64,000 bases of DNA from Populus alba (lineage: Eukaryota; Streptophyta; Magnoliopsida; Malpighiales; Salicaceae): NCBI RefSeq assembly GCF_005239225.2, contig NC_133295.1, forward strand, positions 7,874,001-7,938,000, written 5' to 3'. Under the pieces are notes generated by a model, which did not search any database, had not been told where the DNA came from, and saw nothing but the letters and a program-made list of their open reading frames with translations. The position numbers were made by a program, and so were the translations under genes. Within the stretch, counting starts at the first letter, position 1; every line of letters starts with the position of its first letter. Shown here piece by piece: positions 55,568 to 64,000 of this stretch.

Positions 55568-55688
55568 TGATACGGTTCAGCCGTCGTGATACGACCCAAG
55601 TAAGGTCAGATTCGATTTTGGCGTCAAAAGGCAGCACACGGTCCAGGTTTACAGGCAACAGTTATAATTATTACTCAATCCGACCGTT
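55568..55688 (+). repeat. R-LTR 5' fragment (third LTR)
   Basis: Starts TGATACGGTTCAGCC after GGTGAA and covers the first 120 bp or so of the LTR to CCGACCGTTG, where chromovirus pol sequence begins. Confidence 0.83.
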
Positions 55689-56406
55689 GATGATAATTGA
55701 TGGAGGTAGTTGTGCTGAATGTTGCTAGTGATACCCCTTGTGAAGAAATTGGAATCTGAGTTGTAAGCATACGAGGCCTTATAAATAGATTGCAATGGTT
55801 GAATGAATGTGGTGAAGTGAGGGTTACTAAGCAGGTTTTGATTGTGTTTGCTATTGGGAAGTAATTTGATGAGATTTTGTGTGATGTAGTCCCAATGCAT
55901 GCTAGTCACTTACTTTTGGGGCGTCCATGGCAGTTTGAATCGAAAAGCGATTCCATGATGGGTTTAGAAATAGGTTCATTATTGTTAAAGGATGGTAAAA
56001 CCATCACCTTGTACCTCTTTCTCCAAAACAAGTGTATAATGGATCAAATCAAATTAAAAAAAGAATGTGAGGATGGGAAGAGTGAAAATTCACGTGAGGA
56101 CAATGGTGAGAGAAAACCATCAGATTCGGCTAAACCTAAATCATTATTTAAACCGGTTGAGAGTGGAGGGAAAAACCGAGGAGTGAAGAAAGTAAGCTTG
56201 TGTGATGATAGTAGTGTGGAAAAATTAAAGAAACACCTAATTTTTATGCAAAAGGATCTCAAATCAGATCTGCATTTTTCACTAATAAGCCAATGATCTT
56301 ACTTGTGTATAGTAGGCTTATTTTAAACACTAAAACGATCTTGATTCTGCTATTTCCTAGTGTGGCTGTTTCTTTGATGCAGGAGTTTGATGATGTATTT
56401 CCTGAA
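55689..56406 (+). pseudogene. Chromovirus-type protease and linker, cut by assembly gap
   Basis: From an IIDGGSC protease motif near 55690, broken frames lead through RLQWLNECGEVRVTKQVL and [17 protein letters not shown] to KDGKTIT and an acidic linker, then [13 protein letters not shown] at the gap edge, the start of the RT region. It is the same family as the pol at 1-2364, here in the plus orientation. Here the motif reads DGG, where the CRM-like copies have DNG. Confidence 0.8.
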
Positions 56407-56906
56407 NNNNNNNNNNNNNNNNNNNNNNNNNNNNNNNNNNNNNNNNNNNNNNNNNNNNNNNNNNNNNNNNNNNNNNNNNNNNNNNNNNNNNNNNNNNNNN
56501 NNNNNNNNNNNNNNNNNNNNNNNNNNNNNNNNNNNNNNNNNNNNNNNNNNNNNNNNNNNNNNNNNNNNNNNNNNNNNNNNNNNNNNNNNNNNNNNNNNNN
56601 NNNNNNNNNNNNNNNNNNNNNNNNNNNNNNNNNNNNNNNNNNNNNNNNNNNNNNNNNNNNNNNNNNNNNNNNNNNNNNNNNNNNNNNNNNNNNNNNNNNN
56701 NNNNNNNNNNNNNNNNNNNNNNNNNNNNNNNNNNNNNNNNNNNNNNNNNNNNNNNNNNNNNNNNNNNNNNNNNNNNNNNNNNNNNNNNNNNNNNNNNNNN
56801 NNNNNNNNNNNNNNNNNNNNNNNNNNNNNNNNNNNNNNNNNNNNNNNNNNNNNNNNNNNNNNNNNNNNNNNNNNNNNNNNNNNNNNNNNNNNNNNNNNNN
56901 NNNNNN
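56407..56906. other. Assembly gap of 500 N
   Basis: Exactly 500 unknown bases, which suggests a placeholder rather than a measured length. Open frames across it are meaningless. Confidence 0.99.
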
Positions 56907-57599
56907 ATCATCAAAAGCTTCCGAAATTGTGGCTTACATGAGTTTAAATAGTTCTTGAAAACTTAACCCTAATGGACTCTTTATGTGGACTTATATGAGG
57001 TCCACTCAAAACTGGCCCAAAACCCTAAACTAAAAAGCCCATAACCTGATCCAAACAAGCCTTGGATCCTAGCTGAAAACAACTATTAATTAAGCCCAAA
57101 CATGAAAGAAAATAATAAAAATAAGTAACTTGTCATTAAATACCACAGCCCTTCTTTTCCTTGTGTAGCTAGGATGTATAATGAATCCTTATAAGAAAAG
57201 GATTCTGAAAACATTAATGATCCTTTGCACACTAGGAGATTATATTGCAACTCATTAAAGATCCTTGTGGAACTAGGAAATTCCCAAAACCAGCTCCCAC
57301 ATCCTTGGAGGAAAAGAATCCTAATCAAATAGGAAGTCCACAAGTCAAATGGAAGTAAATAACAAAACTCGTACAGCCTTTGCTGACCAGTATTGGGGTG
57401 CCTTCCCGAATTCCGATTGACCTGCAATTTTAACCCAAGGTAGCAAGATATGTCTGGAGAGTCCACATAAAATATTAGCCCGATCCAACGGTCGGATTGA
57501 GAATTATGATTGTTGCCGTAAACCTGGACTGTTGCGCTTTTTACGCCAAAATCCGAATCTGACCTTACTTGGGTCGTATCACAGGGCTGAACCGTATCA
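56907..57599 (-). repeat. R-LTR array, copy 1 (truncated by the gap)
   Basis: The 693 bp to the right of the gap match the U3-side part of the R LTR and end at GGCTGAACCGTATCA. The spacer TTAAC follows at 57600-57604. Confidence 0.9.
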
Positions 57600-57604
57600 T
57601 TAAC

Positions 57605-58540
57605 TGATGCGAACCTCGTGATCACGCAACCCACAATCAAGATTGAGATCTGATCCCGGAAAGCCGAAATAGGTCTGATATGAGTGCGACACAATGGAAA
57701 CCTGCCCCAAGGCACCAACACTATTGGAATGAGTAGAATGACGCCACGAAGCCAGTTAATCTTCGATAAGTCAGATTCAGTTCGTTCAAGAACTGAAGAA
57801 TGCAAGAATCACTCTCACACGTCAAAACTGAAAAATTCAGAATAATAATCATCAAAGCTTCTGAAATTGTGGCTTACATGAGTTTAAATAGTTCTTGAAA
57901 ACTTAACCCTAATGGACCTCTTATGTGGACTTATATGAGGTCCACTCAAAACTGGCCCAAAACCCTAAACTAAAAAGCCCATAACCTGATCCAAACAAGC
58001 CTTGGATCCTCGCTGAAAACAAACTATTAATTAAGCCCAAACATGAAAGAAAATAATAAAAATAAGTAACTTGTCATTAAATACCACCAGCCCTTCTTTC
58101 CTTGTGTAGCTAGGATGAATAATGAATCCTTATAAGAAAAGGATTCTGAAACATTAATGAATCCTTGCCACACTAGGAGATTATATTGCAACTCATTAAA
58201 GATCCTTGTGGAACTAGGAAATTCCCAAAACCAGCTCCCACATCCTTGTAGGAAAAGAATCCTAATCAAATAGGAAGTCCACAAGTCAAATGGAAGTAAA
58301 TAACAAAACTCGTACAGCCTCTGCTGACCAGTATTGGGGTGCCTTCCCGAACTCCGATTGACCTGCAATTTTAACCCAAGGTAGCAAGATATGTCTGGAG
58401 AGTCCACATAAAATATTAGCCCGATCCAACTGTCGGATTGAGAATTATGATTGTTGCCGTAAACCTGGACTGTTGCGCTTTTTACGCCAAAATCCGAATC
58501 TGACCTTACTTGGGTCGTATCACAGGGCTGAACCGTATCA
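57605..58540 (-). repeat. R-LTR array, copy 2 (936 bp, complete)
   Basis: TGATGCGAACCTCG to GGCTGAACCGTATCA, a full LTR, followed by TTAAC at 58541-58545. It shares the variant CCAACTGTCGG (58427-58437) with copy 3 only. Confidence 0.93.
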
Positions 58541-58545
58541 TTAAC

Positions 58546-59481
58546 TGATGCGAACCTCGTGATCACGCAACCCACAATCAAGATTGAGATCTGATCCCGG
58601 AAAGCCGAAATAGGTCTGATATGAGTGCGACACAATGGAAACCTGCCCCAAGGCACCAACACTATTGGAATGAGTAGAATGACGCCTCGAAGCCAGTTAA
58701 TCTTCGATAAGTCAGATTCAGTTCGTTCAAGAACTGAAGAATGCAAGAATCACTCTCACACGTCAAAACTGAAAAATTCAGAATAATAATCATCAAAGCT
58801 TCCGAAATTGTGGCTTACATGAGTTTAAATAGTTCTTGAAAACTTAACCCTAATAGACCTCTTATGTGGACTTATATGAGGTCCACTCAAAACTGGCCCA
58901 AAACCCTAAACTAAAAAGCCCATAACCTGATCCAAACAAGCCTTGGATCCTAGCTGAAAACAAACTATTAATTAAGCCCAAACATGAAAGAAAATAATAA
59001 AAATAAGTAACTTGTCATTAAATACCACCAGCCCTTCTTTCCTTGTGTAGCTAGGATGTATAATGAATCCTTATAAGAAAAGGATTCTGAAACATTAATG
59101 AATCCTTGCCACACTAGGAGATTATATTGCAACTCATTAAAGATCCTTGTGGAACTAGGAAATTCCCAAAACCAGCTCCCACATCCTTGGAGGAAAAGAA
59201 TCCTAATCAAATAGGAAGTCCACAAGTCAAATGGAAGTAAATAACAAAACTCGTACAGCCTCTGCTGACCAGTATTGGGGTGCCTTCCCGAACTCCGATT
59301 GACCTGCAATTTTAACCCAAGGTAGCAAGATATGTCTGGAGAGTGCACATAAAATATTAGCCCGATCCAACTGTCGGATTGAGAATTATGATTGTTGCCG
59401 TAAACCTGGACTTTTGCGCTTTTTACGCCAAAATCCGAATCTGACCTTACTTGGGTCGTATCACAGGGCTGAACCGTATCA
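58546..59481 (-). repeat. R-LTR array, copy 3 (936 bp, complete)
   Basis: A full LTR with the same ends, followed by TTAAC at 59482-59486. It carries CCAACTGTCGG and private changes such as GACTTTTGCGC and GAGAGTGCACAT. Confidence 0.93.
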
Positions 59482-59486
59482 TTAAC

Positions 59487-60422
59487 TGATGCGAACCTCG
59501 TGATCACGCAACCCACAATCAAGATTGAGATCTGATCCCGGAAAGCCGAAATAGGTCTGATATGAGTGCGACACAATGGAAACCTGCCCCAAGGCACCAA
59601 CACTATTGGAATGAGTAGAATGACGCCACGAAGCCAGTTAATCTTCGATAAGGCAGATTCAGTTCGTTCAAGAACTGAAGAATGCAAGAATCACTCTCAC
59701 ACGTCAAAACTGAAAAATTCAGAATAATAATCATCAAAGCTTCCGAAATTGTGGCTTACATGAGTTTAAATAGTTCTTGAAAACTTAACCCTAATGGACC
59801 TCTTATGTGGACTTATATGAGGTCCACTCAAAACTGGCCCAAAACCCTAAACTAAAAAGCCCATAACCTGATCCAAACAAGCCTTGGATCCTAGCTGAAA
59901 ACAAACTATTAATTAAGCCCAAACATGAAAGAAAATAATAAAAATAAGTAACTTGTCATTAAATACCACCAGCCCTTCTTTCCTTGTGTAGCTAGGATGA
60001 ATAATGAATCCTTATAAGAAAAGGATTCTGAAACATTAATGAATCCTTGCCACACTAGGAGATTATATTGCAACTCATTAAAGATCCTTGTGGAACTAGG
60101 AAATTCCCAAAACCAGCTCCCACATCCTTGGAGGAAAAGAATCCTAATCAAATAGGAAGTCCACAAGTCAAATGGAAGTAAATAACAAAACTCGTACAGC
60201 CTCTGCTGACCAGTATTGGGGTGCCTTCCCGAACTCCGATTGACCTGCAATTTTAACCCAAGGTAGCAAGATATGTCTGGAGAGTCCACATAAAATATTA
60301 GCCCGATCCAACGGTCGGATTGAGAATTATGATTGTTGCCGTAAACCTGGACTGTTGCGCTTTTTACGCCAAAATCCGAATCTGACCTTACTTGGGTCGT
60401 ATCACAGGGCTGAACCGTATCA
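59487..60422 (-). repeat. R-LTR array, copy 4 (936 bp, complete)
   Basis: A full LTR with the same ends, followed by TTAAC at 60423-60427; it carries CCAACGGTCGG like copies 1 and 5. Confidence 0.93.
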
Positions 60423-60427
60423 TTAAC

Positions 60428-61363
60428 TGATGCGAACCTCGTGATCACGCAACCCACAATCAAGATTGAGATCTGATCCCGGAAAGCCGAAATAGGTCTG
60501 ATATGAGTGCGACACAATGGAAACCTGCCCCAAGGCACCAACACTATTGGAATGAGTAGAATGACGCCACGAAGCCAGTTAATCTTCGATAAGTCAGATT
60601 CAGTTCGTTCAAGAACTGAAGAATGCAAGAATCACTCTCACACGTCAAAACTGAAAAATTCAGAATAATAATCATCAAAGCTTCCGAAATTGTGGCTTAC
60701 ATGAGTTTAAATAGTTCTTGAAAACTTAACCCTAATGGACCTCTTATGTGGACTTATATGAGGTCCACTCAAAACTGGCCCAAAACCCTAAACTAAAAAG
60801 CCCATAACCTGATCCAAACAAGCCTTGGATCCTAGCTGAAAACAAACTATTAATTAAGCCCAAACATGAAAGAAAATAGTAAAAATAAGTAACTTGTCAT
60901 TAAATACCACCAGCCCTTCTTTCCTTGTGTAGCTAGGATGAATAATGAATCCTTATAAGAAAAGGATTCTGAAACATTAATGAATCCTTGCCACACTAGG
61001 AGATTATATTGCAACTCATTAAAGATCCTTGTGGAACTAGGAAATTCCCAAAACCAGCTCCCACATCCTTGGAGGAAAAGAATCCTAATCAAATAGGAAG
61101 TCCACAAGTCAAATGGAAGTAAATAACAAAACCCGTACAGCCTCTGCTGACCAGTATTGGGGTGCCTTCCCGAACTCCGATTGATCTGCAATTTTAACCC
61201 AAGGTAGCAAGATATGTCTGGAGAGTCCACATAAAATATTAGCCCGATCCAACGGTCGGATTGAGAATTATGACTGTTGCCGTAAACCTGGACTGTTGCG
61301 CTTTTTACGCCAAAATCCGAATCTGACCTTACTTGGGTCGTATCACAGGGCTGAACCGTATCA
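60428..61363 (-). repeat. R-LTR array, copy 5 (936 bp, complete)
   Basis: A full LTR ending at 61363 with GGCTGAACCGTATCA. No TTAAC follows; instead AGTGTTCTAGTTTGGAC of an Athila LTR begins, so this is the outer edge of the array. Confidence 0.93.
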
Positions 61364-61631
61364 AGTGTTCTAGTTTGGACTGCACCAACATCTCTTTTCT
61401 AAGTTTTTCCCTCTCTTTGTCCTTTAAATTTCAATATTTAAACTCATCAATCAATCCTTTCATTTATGTGATAGGCCTGCATTTAAGACGAATATTTACC
61501 ATAAATTAAAGGTATCTTATATTATTAGGTATGTTATTATAAAACATGCTTTAGTTATGGAGTTATTGATACTTCAAGTGCAAAATGATGATATAAAACC
61601 TTGATAAAAATGCACTTTTAAGTACTTATCA
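61364..61631 (-). repeat. Athila LTR fragment flanking the array
   Basis: GTGTTCTAGTTTGGACTGCACC to AAGTACTTATCA matches the outer 268 bp of the Athila LTR. The rest of that LTR is not found beside the array and may lie in or beyond the gap. The R array therefore sits inside an Athila LTR. Confidence 0.85.
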
Positions 61632-63534
61632 CCAACCAAATTGATTTTGCATCAAATGGACTTCTGTAGCTCAAGATATTCAATTCGAAATGGCCAAAGG
61701 GCAACACTGGCATAATGCGAGAGTTGTCTTTGAAGGCTATGATTTCCATGCTTTTTTTGCTTTCCATATATTTATAGAAAGGTATGGATGTTAGCTTTCT
61801 AATACCACTGGAATCACTTTGTTTTGACCTCTAGAGCTCAAGTTTTGCACAAAACATCGACTAAAGGTCAAATCTACAAATTATCTTCAATTTACTTCTT
61901 TTTGAATTTTCATCCCAAAGTGCTTTCAAAACATAAATCAAAGAATATTAAGGCATTTTATGTATAAAACATAGACAAAACACTAGGTAAATGTGGGTAA
62001 AACTATCGAATAATATAGTTGCATCAAATATCTCCACACTCAACTCTTACTCTTCCTTAAGAAAGGATAGATAAAATCAAACTTAAACTAAATTGATAAA
62101 ATAACTATGACCAATCTCTTAATCTCCCATCAATGTCCAAGGGCACAATCATTATAAATAAGAATACTATCAAGAAGGATAAAGAACATGAATTTTCATG
62201 AATTTATTTACATGTGAACTTTAAAACTCAATTAATCATTAAGATTAAATAAAATCTATGTCATGCCAAAGTGATAGGTCCTCTCATTGATATACACTCC
62301 AACACTCATGTGTTTAGGTCTTATACATTTAAATCTCTCAAATTTAATCAATGAATATGTTCTATCATAAGCTTGCTCTTCAATCTCATCTTTATTACTA
62401 AAATATTACAAGCAGTGCATGAATCAAAAGATCTTACTTTTTTGTTGTAATGGGGCTAAGGTTAAGGTGAGGTAAAACAAAGGAAAAGAAAAGGCTAAAA
62501 CCAAAGGAAGTAGAGCATTCTAAAAAAAAATTGATTTTTGAAAGAAAATATCCCATTAAAGCACACAAAGTTTCCATCTTTAAGCACCAATACTTAACTT
62601 TATTAGATTTCAAGCTCCATAAACATAAAATCATAAGAACACAAAGGAACAATTTTCTTATCTATTCTTTTCTTTTCTTTTTCTTTCACCTTTGGCAACT
62701 TTGCCCATCTTTTCATTAAGTATCACTTTTTTTTCACACAATTTCCAAACATAATCCATGAGATATCAACAAGTATATTCTCTATTAATCCTTGGCTAAG
62801 GGAAAAGGAAAACATATAAATAGTTAAGGCTTACACATGGATAAAGCAAAGAAAAGATGAACAAGCTCAAAGGGAACTAAGGATAATATGCATTAGGTTG
62901 GCTTTTTTGACTCAAGAGGTTAAAATTTCTAATGCCTTTTATCATCTTCATGTACGCATGTAATGTGAATGTAATCTCAACAAGATATAAAGCAAGTTCT
63001 AGAGATATATATCATTGAAGAATGCACAATCAAAGAATACAATGTTGAAAGCATAGAAGCTTGCATTGATATAACACTATAAAGTCAACATGGTATATTT
63101 TTCAAAGTCAATCCCTAGACTAATTAAACTTTTCAAACTTGCATGCACACTCATTCATTCAATTTATATTTTATCTATCTATCTCAACTAATTCTCATAC
63201 ATAATACTCATATTCTCATGAACAATGGGAGTTTCAAAAGATAAACCTAAGACTTTTTCATTTTTGAAAAACAACAAAGAAAACCAAAATTCTAGAAACA
63301 ATAAAGAAAATCAAAATTATCTTAATACCCCCACACTTTAAACACAACATTGTCCTCAATGTTGAAATAAAAGAAAATGAATATAAGAGAATGACAAAAA
63401 TAAAGTAAAATGCGAAAAATAAAAGATAAGAGAAAAAAAAGCAAATCTAATTTTTTTTATGATGGGTTGCCTTCCAATAGCGCTTTGTTTTATATCATTG
63501 GCTCAACACATCGCATGTTTATGCTTCATAAATT
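61632..63534 (-). other. Athila-type 3' region, non-coding
   Basis: No long frame is convincing. Near 63325-63365 the minus strand reads ATTGAGGACAATGTTGTG then TTTAAAGTGTGGGGG, the block that follows integrase genes in Athila-type elements. The rest, to 61632, is plausible 3' untranslated and LTR-like sequence of that element, but I could not define its boundaries. Confidence 0.5.
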
Positions 63535-63690
63535 GGTTCAGCTAACTCCTTATAAGCGGTGAGTTCTATCATCCAACCTTCATAGAAAGGTTTAAAGCGA
63601 TGCCCATTGACCTTGAGCACATTATTTGTTTCTAAACTTGTAATTTCAATTGCACCATAAGAAAAAAAAAACATTAGAAACAACAAAGGG
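63535..63690 (-). pseudogene. Athila-type integrase C-terminal tail
   Basis: The minus-strand frame SYGAIEITSLETNNVLKVNG followed by HRFKPFYEG matches the PYGAVE...FKVNGHRLKP tail of Athila-type integrases. It ends at a stop near 63519 and is followed by the GACAATGT block in the expected order. Upstream it is cut at about 63700 by an Athila LTR in the same orientation. Confidence 0.75.
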
Positions 63691-63703
63691 TGTTGACACA
63701 AAT

Positions 63704-64000
63704 TGACACAATCAAAAGATTGATGTCTTACCCCAAGTGCAAGAGTGTCGAAACTATAAATAACCCGGCAAGACTAAGGTCAAACCACAATGAGGTGAAC
63801 TATATAAAATTATAAATAACAAATAAAAAGAAGTTGAAGAGAACTTTAGAGATGTGATATTGATGTGAGTATTAATCAAAGATAAAAACAATTGTAAAGG
63901 TTAGAGGATCCACTAATAGTATTAGAAATAAGTATAGTATAAACTCTTTTAATTAATCAACTGGAAACCACACACAAAGGAGGTTTTAATCGGATGATTT
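63704..64000 (-). repeat. Athila LTR, cut by window edge
   Basis: TGACACAATCAAAAGATTGATG, ACCCGGCAAGACTAAGGTC and GGTTAGAGGATCCACTAATAG match the 3' end of the Athila LTR on the minus strand. The primer site expected at its inner side is missing; integrase-tail sequence abuts directly. Confidence 0.85.

Larger units (their letters stand above)
42110..55688 (+). mobile_element. Tandem R-family element: LTR, U5 repeats, body, LTR, U5 repeats, body, LTR start
   Basis: Three R LTRs (42110-43456, 52529-53472 and 55568-55688, the last truncated) alternate with two internal regions of about 1.5 kb. Each of the first two LTRs is followed by extra 219-bp copies of its own 3' end plus primer-site start, then the true primer site, leader repeats and an IQ-motif ORF. 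No gag-pol is present, so the element is non-autonomous. Two LINE copies and one CRM-like element have inserted into the first LTR and its U5 repeats. Unequal recombination between LTRs could yield the LTR-body-LTR-body-LTR order. Confidence 0.82.

Noticed and set aside
56293..56958. Long frames crossing the N gap
   Set aside because: The middle is unknown bases, so the frames have no meaning.
57600..60427. Regular repeats with short spacers, CRISPR-like at a glance
   Set aside because: The repeats are 936-bp LTRs with TG/CA ends and a constant 5-bp spacer in a plant genome; nothing about them is CRISPR.
57086..60628. Four near-identical 240-codon frames on the minus strand in the LTR array
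   Set aside because: They span the LTR-GTTAA-LTR junctions and exist only because the repeats are near-identical; no start context, domain or codon pattern supports a gene.

Overview
The window is plant nuclear DNA, almost certainly from a eudicot. It is AT-rich and built from Ty3/gypsy LTR retrotransposons and L1-type LINEs, with one intact host gene (DUF538 family, 19328-19780) and host-gene fragments carried inside elements (a LOG-type cytokinin enzyme and a myosin-like IQ segment). There is no bacterial gene organisation, CRISPR array or rRNA gene. A woody dicot such as poplar or willow would fit, but the species cannot be fixed from the sequence. Many nested elements, including probable CRM-type ones, suggest a gene-poor and possibly pericentromeric region.

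Four repeat families explain most of the DNA. (1) Athila-type elements have LTRs of about 1.6-1.9 kb (TGATTAG...TGTCA), a tRNA-Asp primer site and an FMDD reverse transcriptase. (2) A 6.4-kb CRM-like chromovirus has LTRs of about 940 bp, an initiator-Met primer site and a polyprotein that runs into the 3' LTR. (3) A family called R here has a 936-bp LTR (TGATACGG...GCATCA), an initiator-Met primer site and a captured IQ-motif ORF. (4) An L1 LINE has an ORF1 zinc knuckle, an endonuclease and a zf-RVT domain.

Layout. 1-4873 is an Athila LTR and gag fused to a chromovirus pol (minus). 4874-6799 holds an Athila integrase scrap and a deleted CRM-like copy. 6800-17072 is two joined Athila elements (minus) carrying host-like fragments and the LOG pseudogene. 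17073-23964 is old LINE, gypsy and R debris around the DUF538 gene. 24020-30386 is a complete CRM-like element (minus, duplication ATTGT). 34215-35949 is an Athila solo LTR (duplication GTTCT). 36424-39226 is truncated LTRs. 39227-42109 is a broken LINE. 42110-55688 is a tandem R element with amplified 219-bp U5/primer-site units; it is interrupted by two LINE insertions and a second complete CRM-like element (44282-50676, duplication CCTTG). 55689-56406 is a chromovirus fragment next to a gap of exactly 500 N. 56907-61363 is a head-to-tail array of R LTRs separated by a constant 5-bp spacer. 61364-64000 is Athila-type debris.

The elements do not work together as a pathway; they record successive insertion, recombination and decay. 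The most unusual structures are the LTR-only array with its constant GTTAA spacer, the U5/primer-site amplification, and the R element carrying a myosin-like IQ ORF in place of gag-pol. No clearly new functional system is supported.
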